NCBI GenBank assembly: GCA_963811265.1
Contig: CAWEQS010000005.1
Span: 93,543-157,542, forward strand
Length of the DNA: 64,000 nucleotides
Direction of reading: 5' to 3'
DNA from: JAOUJD01 sp963811265
GTDB lineage: Bacteria; Pseudomonadota; Gammaproteobacteria; Burkholderiales; Burkholderiaceae_F
Shown: in pieces, positions 36,701 through 43,933 of the stretch
Numbering within the stretch: the first letter of the stretch is position 1
Layout: each line of letters opens with the position of its first letter
Made by a program: the position numbers and the translations under genes
The notes under the pieces: model-generated
Database searches by the model: none
Told to the model about the DNA's origin: nothing
What the model saw: only the letters and a program-made list of their open reading frames with translations

Positions 36701-36946
36701 CACGACCTTGGAGCGCGGCACGCCGATCATCGCGGTGGTCAACGGATAGGTGACCTGGTCCTCGACGACCTGGGGCGCCTGCCCGGGGAACTCCGTGAAC
36801 ACGATGACCTGGACATCGGACAGGTCGGGGATGGCGTCCACCGGTGTCTTGAGAACCGCATAGATGCCGGCGGCCACCGCGAAGGCGGTGGCAAGCAGCA
36901 CCAGGAACACGTTGCGCAACGACCATTCGATGACACGAGCGAGCAT
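33782..36946 (-). CDS. cusA: Heavy-metal RND efflux pump CusA/SilA
   Basis: 1054 residues. An HME-family pump that exports Cu(I)/Ag(I) from periplasm and cytoplasm. N-terminal MLARVIEWSLRNVFLVLLAT, then DLSDVQVIVFTEFPGQAPQV, the TM4 charged pair region IAIGAMIDAAIVMIENAHKH, and TMPIRARTDMLSTGIRTPIG, where the conserved methionine of the CusA metal site lies. The sequence and the CusF-like partners point to monovalent Cu/Ag rather than the divalent metals of CzcA. It starts 9 bases after cusB and ends overlapping dsbB. Intact throughout. Confidence 0.95.
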   Translation of the reverse strand: MLARVIEWSLRNVFLVLLATAFAVAAGIYAVLKTPVDAIPDLSDVQVIVFTEFPGQAPQVVEDQVTYPLTTAMIGVPRSKVVRGFSFFGASFVYIIFEDGTDIYWARSRVLEYLSAATARLPAGVTPTLGPDATGVGWVYQYAVTGANRSLAELRTLQDWFIRYQLWKATGVSEVASIGGFVQQYVVTVDPRKLQAYNLPLSRIIETIRMSNRDVGGRIVELSETEYMVRGIGYLRGAADLEKLTVRADKGVPVRLSDVARIELAPDERRGLAELNGEGEVVGGIVVARYGTHVIDVIDNVKQRIKEIGTSLPEGVKIEPVYDRSQLIERAIDTLKRTLAEEAAIVAVVCVVFLMHARSALVAILMLPVGVLMAFIAMRWLGINANIMSLGGIAIAIGAMIDAAIVMIENAHKHLERAPPDAPRLPLIRAACVEVGPALFFSLLIITVSFLPVFTLEAQEGRMFAPLAYTKTFAMASAALLSVTLVPVLMLLFIRGKVMPEKKNPINRFLIWAYRPIIDIVLHHRVVTIVLAVVILVVSWIPASRLGTEFMPTLNEGTLFYMPTGLPGMSVTKAAELLQTQDRIIKSFPEVESVFGKAGRAITATDPAPVEMFETVINLKPEEQWRPGMTTDKLIAEMDKALQLPGIANSWTMPIRARTDMLSTGIRTPIGIKVFGRDLGEIERLAKEIEVAVKSVPGTTSAFAERLTGGFYLDIQPDYEKLSRYGVRVGDVQEVVATALGGEMITTTVEGRERFGVAVRYPRDYRSDPQAIATQVLVPAEGEMGKPAPMIPLGQLAKVSLSKGAPAIRTENAQLVAYIYVDIRDRDIGGYVKDAQKAVREQVKFLPGYTIQWSGQFEYMERATEKLKLVVPLTLVIIFLLLYLNFRRMTETLIVMLSVPFALVGGVWLLWWLDYNLSVAVAVGFIALAGVAAETGVVMLIYLDHALEKIRVERAAKGERLTLQDHYDAIIEGAVERVRPKMMTVVAIIAGLLPIMWGTGTGSEVMRRIAAPMVGGMISSTVLTLVVIPAIYMIVKTRQAGLGAWSRTPVASAP

Positions 36947-36955
36947 GGAACGTCC

Positions 36956-38554
36956 TCAGTGCTTGTGGTCGTCCGCCTTCGGCGCGGCCGGGGGCGCCGG
37001 GGAGGCCGGTTTCGCCGCAGCGGCCGGTTCGACGCGGGTGATGATGAATTCGCCGGGCTTGCCCGCCTTCATGTCGAACTTCACCCGGTCGCCGGGCTTG
37101 ACGCCCTTCGGCAGGACTCCCGGAGCGACGTTGAACTCCATCTCCATCCGCTGCCACTTCAGCGCGGGGATCGGGTCATGGTCGAGGGTCAACTTGTTGC
37201 CTCCCACGTCGATCTCGACAACGCTGCCTTCGCCGCTCGCCGTTACGCCCGGGTCCGCGCTCGTGTTCTTGTCTGCCGTGAACCCCGAAAGAGCGGCCTT
37301 GAGGTTGCTCTCGGAGTCGATCAGGAAGTTCGCCCGCGTCACCACCGATTCGCCGTCCTTCACGCCGGACAGCACTTCGACGAAGCCCTCGCCCCGCGCG
37401 CCCAGCTTGACGTCGCGCGGCTCGAATCGGCCCTCGCCGAGCGCGACGAGCACCACCTGCCGCGTGCCGCTGTCGATCACGGCGGAGTCCGGCACCGCCA
37501 GCACTTCGCGCTTCGGCCCGGCCTCGATCTGGACCGTGCCGTACATGCCAGGTTTGAGCTGGCCCTGGGGGTTCGCTAGCTCGATGCGAACGCGGGCCGT
37601 TCGCGTCTCGGTGTTCAGCGTTGGATAGATGAAAGTGACTTCGCCGGGGAAGGCCTTGTCGGAGTAGGAACCGACAGTGATCGAAACGCGCGTGCCGACG
37701 CGAACCAGCGGCAGGTCCTGCTCGAAGACGTCGCCGATCAGCCAGACCCGGGACAGATCGGCAATCTTGAACAGCGCCTCGCCGGGCATGAATCGCATCC
37801 CGGCCACCGGCGGGTCCTTGATGATCACGCCCGAGGCCGGCGCCGTCAGCGTCAGCGTGCGGCGCACCTCGCCGCCTTCGCGCAGCCGTGTCAGCTGCTG
37901 CTCGCTGATGTCCCAGTTCCGCAGCCGCTCGAGCGCGGCGGCCGCGAGCTGCTGCACGCCGGCCTGCGCGTCGCTGCCGGCGCCCCCCATGCCCTTGATC
38001 GCGTTGTATGCGATCAGGTATTCGCGCTGGGCGGAGACGAGCTCCGGGCTGTAGACCTCGGCGAGCGGCTGGCCGCGAGCGACGGCCTGGCCGGTCGTGT
38101 TCACGTGCAGCTTCTCGATCCATCCCTCGAACTTCGGCGCGACCGTGTGCTGCCCGCGCTCGTTGATCTCGATCGTGCCGACGGCGCGCACGACCCGCGC
38201 CAGGGACCGCTTGCCCACGGGCTCGGTCCGCACACCGAGCATCTGGATCCGGTCCGCCGACACCTTGACAGTGCCCGGCGCGCCCTGGTCCTCGCCTTCG
38301 TACACGGGGATGTAGTCCATCCCCATCGGGTCCTTCTTCGGCGTGGGCGAGGTGTCCGGCAGGCCCATCGGGTTCCGGTAATACAGCAGCTTGCGCTGGC
38401 CGGACTTTGCCTCGGCCGCAGGCGCCGACGACGCCGTGGCGGGCGGCGAGGCGTCCTTCGATGCCGTCGGCATGCCGAGCCGTCCGACGAAGTAGCCGAC
38501 GACGAGCGCAGCGGCCACCGTCGCGGTCACTGCGGCAACTGTCTTGCCGTTCAT
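36956..38554 (-). CDS. cusB: Periplasmic adaptor CusB with N-terminal metal-binding and C-terminal CusF-like domains
   Basis: 532 residues, longer than E. coli CusB. After an N-terminal signal/anchor comes a heavy-metal-binding segment at about 56-86 with YYRNPMGLPDTSPTPKKDPM and GMDYIPVY. The adaptor core (lipoyl, hairpin and beta-barrel) includes VVRAVGTIEINERGQHTVAP and LTAPASGVIIKDPPVAGMRF. Residues about 443-510 form a CusF-like domain with the Cu(I) ligand set His459, Trp467, Met470 and Met472 (LDHDPIPALKWQRMEMEF). The C-terminus is Ala/Pro-rich with a final DDHKH. The chaperone domain is thus fused to the adaptor while a separate CusF-like gene lies upstream. The ATG overlaps the cusC stop as ATGA. 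Confidence 0.95.
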   Translation of the reverse strand: MNGKTVAAVTATVAAALVVGYFVGRLGMPTASKDASPPATASSAPAAEAKSGQRKLLYYRNPMGLPDTSPTPKKDPMGMDYIPVYEGEDQGAPGTVKVSADRIQMLGVRTEPVGKRSLARVVRAVGTIEINERGQHTVAPKFEGWIEKLHVNTTGQAVARGQPLAEVYSPELVSAQREYLIAYNAIKGMGGAGSDAQAGVQQLAAAALERLRNWDISEQQLTRLREGGEVRRTLTLTAPASGVIIKDPPVAGMRFMPGEALFKIADLSRVWLIGDVFEQDLPLVRVGTRVSITVGSYSDKAFPGEVTFIYPTLNTETRTARVRIELANPQGQLKPGMYGTVQIEAGPKREVLAVPDSAVIDSGTRQVVLVALGEGRFEPRDVKLGARGEGFVEVLSGVKDGESVVTRANFLIDSESNLKAALSGFTADKNTSADPGVTASGEGSVVEIDVGGNKLTLDHDPIPALKWQRMEMEFNVAPGVLPKGVKPGDRVKFDMKAGKPGEFIITRVEPAAAAKPASPAPPAAPKADDHKH

Positions 38555-39849
38555 AGGTCTTCTCCGACGATGCGCTCGATCTCGGCGAGTCGCATCTGTT
38601 GTTCGAGTTGCACCTTCAGCAGATCGAGCCGCGTCTTGCGGATCTGGCGCTGCGCGTCCAGCAGTGTTCCGAAGTCGACGCGCCCGTCCTGGTACGCCGA
38701 CAGGGCCGACTCGAACGTCAATTGCGATTGGGGCAGCAACGTATCGCGCAGGATCGCAGCCTGTTCACGCAGCGCGTCCAGCGCTGCCCAGTTCTGCCCG
38801 AGGTCGCCCTGCAGCTGCGCCGCCGCGGCGTCGCGCTTCGCCTCGGCCGCGCTCATCATCGCCAGCGCTTCGCTCTCGTTGGCGCGCAGCACGTCGCGCT
38901 GCCACGGAATGTTCACCTCGACCATCAGCTCGTACTCGGTGAGGCGGGTGCCGCGCTGGATGCCTGCCACCCCGAACGTCAGGTCGGGCCAGCGATTGGC
39001 GCGGACGAGGTCGGCGTTGCGGGTGGCGCTGGCGAGCTGCGCGGTCTGCACGGCAAGCTGCGGGTTGCGCTCCCCCACGGTCTTCGTCAGCGCGGCAAAG
39101 TCGAGCGCGCGCGCCGGAATTTCGCGCGGCGCTTCGGCATCCGCGAGCGGCGCGTCCGCCGGGCGCGCGAGCACGCCGTTGAGCCGCGCGGCCGCCTGGC
39201 GCCGCTCCGAAGTCTGCATCAGCAGTTCGGTGCGCATCGCGGTGACTTCGGTCTGCGCCTTGATGACATCCTGCTGTGGAACGAGGCCCGTGCCGTACCG
39301 CGCGCGCGCGACCTGTTCGAGGTCGACCATCAGGCCGCGCACGCCTTCGGTGACGCGATGCGCCTGCGTCGCGTACCAGTACTGGCTGTAAGCGGTCTTC
39401 GCCTTCATCCGCAGTTCCGCCAGCGTTGCGCTCCGGCGAGCCTCCGCCGCCGACAGCTCCGCTTCGGCGACGCCGCGACGCAGCCCGCGCTTGTCCCCCA
39501 GCGGGAACATCTGCTTCACCGCGTAACGCGTGCTCCCGGCATTGGCGGGCGACAGCGTCGGCTCGCTGATCGGAACGTCGCGCAGTTCCATCGACACCAT
39601 CGGATCAGGCAGCGCGCCCGCCACTCCCGAGCGCTGCCGGGCCGCATCGGCCTCGAGCGCCATCGAGCGCAGCTCGGGGTTGCGCGCCTCGAGATACTCG
39701 AGGACGCCGCGCAGGTCGCGCCCGAGTGCGGTGCCGTCGGCCGTTGCCTGCGCGGATGCGCCCGCGGCGGCCGCGAGCAGCACGAGCGCGACCCATGGGC
39801 GCGCACGGCTATGGCTGAAAAGACGAAATGTGCGTTCGACGACTCTCAC
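38551..39849 (-). CDS. cusC: TolC-family outer membrane channel of the Cu/Ag efflux system (CusC-like)
   Basis: 432 residues. A signal peptide ends near AGASAQA and no lipobox cysteine is visible, unlike E. coli CusC. The body is coiled-coil-rich with the OEP features LRGVLEYLEARNPELRSMAL, GVAGALPDPMVSMELRDVPI and QDGRVDFGTLLDAQRQIRK. The start is a GTG preceded by an optimal aggagg. The gene is first in the cusCBA block and overlaps cusB by four bases. Family assignment rests on fold-level signatures and on gene order. Confidence 0.88.
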   Translation of the reverse strand: MRVVERTFRLFSHSRARPWVALVLLAAAAGASAQATADGTALGRDLRGVLEYLEARNPELRSMALEADAARQRSGVAGALPDPMVSMELRDVPISEPTLSPANAGSTRYAVKQMFPLGDKRGLRRGVAEAELSAAEARRSATLAELRMKAKTAYSQYWYATQAHRVTEGVRGLMVDLEQVARARYGTGLVPQQDVIKAQTEVTAMRTELLMQTSERRQAAARLNGVLARPADAPLADAEAPREIPARALDFAALTKTVGERNPQLAVQTAQLASATRNADLVRANRWPDLTFGVAGIQRGTRLTEYELMVEVNIPWQRDVLRANESEALAMMSAAEAKRDAAAAQLQGDLGQNWAALDALREQAAILRDTLLPQSQLTFESALSAYQDGRVDFGTLLDAQRQIRKTRLDLLKVQLEQQMRLAEIERIVGEDL

Positions 39850-39927
39850 GGCAACCTCCTGATGGCGAGCGGGCGCGCGGGCACCCGAGCGATCGCGCGC
39901 GCAGGTGCGCGCGAAGTCAGTGAGGGG

Positions 39928-40353
39928 CTAAAGCCGGAGTCGCTGCAGCCGCGCGTACAGCGGTCGCGACTCGGGAGGATCGTCGTCGGAAAGCAGCGCG
40001 GCCGGCTGCCGGGCGGCGTCGGTCCACTGCAGCAGGGCGGCGGCAAGCGCCACCATCAGTTGCGGGCTGGGCAGGTCGACGGTGCGCGTCTGCGCCGACG
40101 GGTCTTCGGTCGGACAGTGGTGGTTCGAGCCTGTCGACGGCGAGCCGACTTCGCTGGAAAGATGTTCCGTGCACGGCGGCGAATCGACATCGTCGGCCGT
40201 GACGTGGGCCGCCATGTCCGTGCCTGCTGGCGCCCTGACCGCGCAGAGTCCGGCCGCCGCAAGCACGTTGCCGGTCAGCAGGAATGCAGCGACGAGACCG
40301 GCCACCGCGCGCGCGGTGCGCTGGCGGGTCAGGCGGAAGGATCCGAGTCGCAT
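39928..40353 (-). CDS. Exported Cys/His-containing protein of the copper operon, function unknown
   Basis: 141 residues, not assigned to a named family. MRLGSFRLTRQRTARAVAGL followed by a hydrophobic stretch to AAAGLCA looks like a signal peptide or anchor. The middle has PCTEHLSSE and NHHCPTED, with paired cysteines and histidines that could bind metal. A second hydrophobic helix and the ending DDDPPESRPLYARLQRLRL follow, a tail seen in small proteins beside metal-efflux operons. It lies between the CusF-like gene and cusC, so a periplasmic copper-related role is likely but inferred. Confidence 0.7.
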   Translation of the reverse strand: MRLGSFRLTRQRTARAVAGLVAAFLLTGNVLAAAGLCAVRAPAGTDMAAHVTADDVDSPPCTEHLSSEVGSPSTGSNHHCPTEDPSAQTRTVDLPSPQLMVALAAALLQWTDAARQPAALLSDDDPPESRPLYARLQRLRL

Positions 40354-40424
40354 GGTTCCGAGTGTGATCGCGGCAGGCGCTGGGAGCAAGCGCCTGCGGC
40401 CGTCGACTTTCGCTATGTTGCCGC

Positions 40425-40760
40425 CTACTTGGCGGCCTCGATGCGGGTGATCACGAGATCTTCGCCCGCCTTTTCCAGCCCGAAGCGCACCTTGTCGCCC
40501 GGCTTGACCTTGGCGAGCATCGCGGGGTCCCTGACCGGGAAGGCCATCGTCATCGCCGGCATGTCGAAGGCCTTGAGCGGCCCATGCGCGATCGTGATCT
40601 TCTTCGTTTCGGCATTCACGCGGCGCACCTCGCCGGTGTTGTCGAGCTGGCCGGCGGCGGGCTTCGCCGCCGTCGGCGTCGCGTGGTGGTCGTGTCCGGC
40701 CTGGGCCCAGGCGGTCGCGGCGAAGAGCGACACGGCGGCCGGAATCAGCAAGCGCTTCAT
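40425..40760 (-). CDS. cusF: CusF-like periplasmic copper-binding protein
   Basis: 111 residues. A signal peptide (MKRLLIPAAVSLFAATAWAQ) precedes AGHDHHATPT and a single OB-fold domain. The metal motif is IAHGPLKAFDMPAMTMAF: His59, Met70 and Met72 are kept, while the tryptophan that caps Cu(I) in E. coli CusF is replaced by Met67. This Met variant is common in the wider CusF-like family and could change affinity or selectivity. It should hand Cu(I)/Ag(I) to the CusB-CusA complex. It is the first gene of the minus-strand metal group. Confidence 0.88.
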   Translation of the reverse strand: MKRLLIPAAVSLFAATAWAQAGHDHHATPTAAKPAAGQLDNTGEVRRVNAETKKITIAHGPLKAFDMPAMTMAFPVRDPAMLAKVKPGDKVRFGLEKAGEDLVITRIEAAK

Positions 40761-40924
40761 TCGTATCTCCGTTGTCAGGAAGTCGGCGGATTGTGCCAAA
40801 CCTCTGGCAATCACAAACAGGATCGGTTCACGCCCGCCGTGCGCCGCTTGTCATGCATCAACCGCGAACAGCGGCGCCTCGCAAAGGCAAGCAGATGCCC
40901 TAGGGTTCCCACGCATGAAATGGA

Positions 40925-40948
40925 AACGCCGTCCCGCAGGACGGCGTT
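40925..40948 (-). terminator. Hairpin after nuoN, probable terminator
   Basis: A 10-base stem, aacgccgtcc with ggacggcgtt, has the tetraloop cgca. It lies 16 bases beyond the nuoN stop. On the minus strand it is followed by TTTCCATTTC, a weak T tract, so termination may be partial. The cusF promoter region lies just beyond it. Confidence 0.6.
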
Positions 40949-40964
40949 CCGCAACTCGGACCGC

Positions 40965-42347
40965 TTACAGGTGCCCGATGAACCAGCCCGGGAAGAGCGC
41001 CACGAGCACCGCCGGCACGAGGCACAGCACGCTGGCCGACAACGCGAGGGTGCGTTCGTTGGACGGCTGCGAAACGGCGTCCGCGCTCATGAACGCGTAC
41101 TGGATCACGCGCAGGTAGAAGTAGATGCCGAGATAGCTTCCGATCAGGCCCAGCACCGCGTAGACCGTGTAGCCGGCCGCGATGACGTTCTTGAAGATCA
41201 GGAACTTCGCGACGAATCCCGGCAGCGGCGGAATGCCGGCCAGCGACAGCATCGCCAGGCCGAGCATCAGCGCCGCGAACGGGCGGCGCTGGTACATGCC
41301 CTTCAGGCTGTCGAGCCGGTCGCTGGCGACGTCGTCGCTGCCGCGCGGCAGCGAGGCGAACGCGAGCAGGTTCATCAGTGCGTAGGCGAGGATGTAGAAC
41401 ACCACCGCCTGGAAGCGGCCCGGGCCCGCGCCGAGGAACGCGAAGAACAGGTACCCCGCGTGCGCGATCGAGGAGTACGCGATCATCCGGCGGAAGCTCG
41501 TCTGCCGGATCGCGGCAAGATTGCCCCACACCATCGAGATCAGCGGCAGCAGCGTCAGCAGGTCCGCCATCGGGCGGCCCACGGGCGTGGTCGAGAACAG
41601 CCGCGCGGCGGCGAGCAGCACGCCCGCCTTGACGATGGTCGCCATGTACGCGGTGACCGGCACGCTCGCGCCTTCGTACGCATCCGGCGCCCACGCGTGG
41701 AAGGGCACGATCGCGGCCTTCAGGAAGAACGCGACCACGACCAGCACCACGGCCGCCTGCGCCAGCGTGTTCGGTGACCCCAGCGCCTGGCTGAATGCCG
41801 TGAGCGCCAGCGTGCCGGTGCCCCCGTAGAGGAACGACACGCCCATCAGGAACGTCGCGGTGGCGGCGCTGCTGAGCACCAGGTACTTCAGCGCGGCCTC
41901 GGGACCCTCCGGCCGCTGGAACGCGAGCAGCACCAGCACGTACACGGGCAGCGACATGATCTCGAGCCCGAGGAACATCGTCAGGAAGCTGTCGGCCGAC
42001 AGCAGCAGGCAGACACCGTAGACCGACGACAGCAGCAGGATGTGGAAGCGGGTCTCGGTGAAGTCGTCGCGCGACAGCAGCAGCGTCGGCAACACGAGCG
42101 CGAGCAGGAGCGCCTTGGCGGTCAGCGTCGCGGGATTCACCGAGAAGTGACCGGCGAACGGCGCCGAGGCGTAGCCGCTGGTCGCGAGCAGCGCGGCCGC
42201 AGCGGTGGCCGCCACGACGGTCAGCACCGCCAGCGCGAGCGCGCCGCGCGGCCGGTCGGACACCAGTTCCAGAACGATCAGCAGGACGATGCCGACCAGG
42301 AGCAGGTGCTCCGGCAGCATGGCCAGCACGACGTTTTGCCAGTTCAT
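40965..42347 (-). CDS. nuoN: NADH-quinone oxidoreductase subunit N
   Basis: 460 residues, an antiporter-like membrane subunit of complex I that takes part in proton translocation. It shows the Mrp-type core: LEIMSLPVYVLVLLAFQRPE, AFFLKAAIVPFHAWAPDAYE and AAIRQTSFRRMIAYSSIAHA, including the conserved membrane Glu and Lys residues. It is the last gene of the 14-gene operon, overlaps nuoM by four bases (ATGA), and is followed by a hairpin. Confidence 0.95.
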   Translation of the reverse strand: MNWQNVVLAMLPEHLLLVGIVLLIVLELVSDRPRGALALAVLTVVAATAAAALLATSGYASAPFAGHFSVNPATLTAKALLLALVLPTLLLSRDDFTETRFHILLLSSVYGVCLLLSADSFLTMFLGLEIMSLPVYVLVLLAFQRPEGPEAALKYLVLSSAATATFLMGVSFLYGGTGTLALTAFSQALGSPNTLAQAAVVLVVVAFFLKAAIVPFHAWAPDAYEGASVPVTAYMATIVKAGVLLAAARLFSTTPVGRPMADLLTLLPLISMVWGNLAAIRQTSFRRMIAYSSIAHAGYLFFAFLGAGPGRFQAVVFYILAYALMNLLAFASLPRGSDDVASDRLDSLKGMYQRRPFAALMLGLAMLSLAGIPPLPGFVAKFLIFKNVIAAGYTVYAVLGLIGSYLGIYFYLRVIQYAFMSADAVSQPSNERTLALSASVLCLVPAVLVALFPGWFIGHL

Positions 42348-43933
42348 CGAGCGCTCCCCACGGTGGCGGCGACCGGCGCAGCGACAGCGGGCGTGGCCCC
42401 CTCAGCCGTCCGCTGCGGCGCCGGTGCGCCGACCACCATCTGCTGATACTGGCGCGCCGCGATCTCGGTCTTCCGCATGGCGTCCTGCGGGAAGAGGCCG
42501 AGCCAGAACACCGCGACCACGAGGATCGCCATGATCGTCTTCTCGCGCAGGTTGATGTCGGTGATCGGCAGGTGCGGCGCCTTGACGGAGCCGAACAACA
42601 GCCGCTGGGCCAGCCACAGCATGTACATGGCGCCGAGCACGACGCCCGACACGGCCGTCACGGACATTGCGAGCGGGAAGTTCGAGCCTGCCAGGTGCTG
42701 CGGCCACGCAGCGTTGAACGCGCCCAGCAGCACGAGGAACTCGCCGGTGAAGCCGCTGGTCGTCGGCAGGCCGACGGCCGCCAGCGTCATGATCGCGAAG
42801 AACACCGAGTACACGGGCATGATCTTCGCCAGCCCGCCGTAGGCCGCGATGTCGCGCGTGTGGCAGCGCTCGTAGATCATCCCGACCAACAGGAACAAGG
42901 CGGCCGCCGTCAGGCCGTGGCTCACCATCTGGATGATCGCGCCCTGGATGCCGAGGATGTCCAGGCTGACCAGCCCGAGCATCACGTAGCCGAGGTGGCT
43001 GATCGACGAGTAGGCGATGACCTTCTTGATGTCGGTCTGCACCAGCGCGAGGCACGCGCCGACGACGATGCTGATCACCGACAGCCCCATGATCAGCGGC
43101 GTGTAGAGCTTGGTGGCTTCGGGGAAGAGCGGGAAGCCCAGCTTCATGAAGCCGTACGTGCCCATCTTCAGCAGCACGCCGGCCAGGATCACCGAGCCCG
43201 CCGTCGGCGCCTCGACGTGCGCGTCCGGCAGCCACGTGTGCAGCGGGAACATCGGCACCTTGATCGCGAACGACAGCCCGAAGGCCGCGAGCAGCAGCGT
43301 CTGGGTCGACACGGGCAGCTTCACCTTGTACAGGTCCGCGAACGCGAACGACAACGTGCCGGTCGTGCTCTGCAGCGACCACACGAGGTAGATCAGCGCC
43401 GCCAGCATCAGGATCGAGCCGAACGCGGTGTACAGGAAGAACTTGAGCGTCGCGTAGATGCGCCGCTGGCCGCCCCAGATGCCGATGATCAGGAACATCG
43501 GGATCAGCATCGTTTCCCAGAACACGTAGAACAGGAACAGGTCCTGGGCGACGAAGGTGCCCATCATCGCGAACTGGATGAAGAACACCATCGCGTAGAA
43601 GAGCTTCACGTCCTTGGTGATCGCGCTGAACGCGCCGGCGACCACCAGGGGGCCGAGGAACGCCGTCAGCATCACCAGCAGGATGTTGATGCCGTCGAGC
43701 CCGATGTGGTAGCTGACGCCCCAGCTCTCGATCCACGGCACGCGCGTCTCGAACTGCAGCCCGGTCGCCGACGAGTCGAAGTTCACGTACAGGACCGCCG
43801 TCGCGACGAACTGCACGATCATCAGCCAGAGCGTCAGCTGGCGGACCATGTTTTCCTGCGAGGCAGGAATCAGGGCGATGGCCAGCATGCCGGCAACCGG
43901 CAGCCAGACGACGAAGTTCAGCAGATCAGCCAT
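42344..43933 (-). CDS. nuoM: NADH-quinone oxidoreductase subunit M
   Basis: 529 residues, an antiporter-like proton-pumping subunit. Seen are HIGLDGINILLVMLTAFLGP, LFYVFWETMLIPMFLIIGIW with the essential TM5 glutamate, FAIKVPMFPLHTWLPDAHVE and VQTDIKKVIAYSSISHLGYV. A C-terminal tail rich in Ala/Pro (AEGATPAVAAPVAA) is longer than usual. The start overlaps nuoL by eight bases and the stop overlaps nuoN by four. Confidence 0.96.
   Translation of the reverse strand: MADLLNFVVWLPVAGMLAIALIPASQENMVRQLTLWLMIVQFVATAVLYVNFDSSATGLQFETRVPWIESWGVSYHIGLDGINILLVMLTAFLGPLVVAGAFSAITKDVKLFYAMVFFIQFAMMGTFVAQDLFLFYVFWETMLIPMFLIIGIWGGQRRIYATLKFFLYTAFGSILMLAALIYLVWSLQSTTGTLSFAFADLYKVKLPVSTQTLLLAAFGLSFAIKVPMFPLHTWLPDAHVEAPTAGSVILAGVLLKMGTYGFMKLGFPLFPEATKLYTPLIMGLSVISIVVGACLALVQTDIKKVIAYSSISHLGYVMLGLVSLDILGIQGAIIQMVSHGLTAAALFLLVGMIYERCHTRDIAAYGGLAKIMPVYSVFFAIMTLAAVGLPTTSGFTGEFLVLLGAFNAAWPQHLAGSNFPLAMSVTAVSGVVLGAMYMLWLAQRLLFGSVKAPHLPITDINLREKTIMAILVVAVFWLGLFPQDAMRKTEIAARQYQQMVVGAPAPQRTAEGATPAVAAPVAATVGSAR

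Noticed and set aside
40791..40816. Gapped inverted repeat ttgtgcca...tggc...cacaa upstream of cusF as a copper operator
   Set aside because: Arms are interrupted and do not match a copper-responsive box I can name; kept only as a note.
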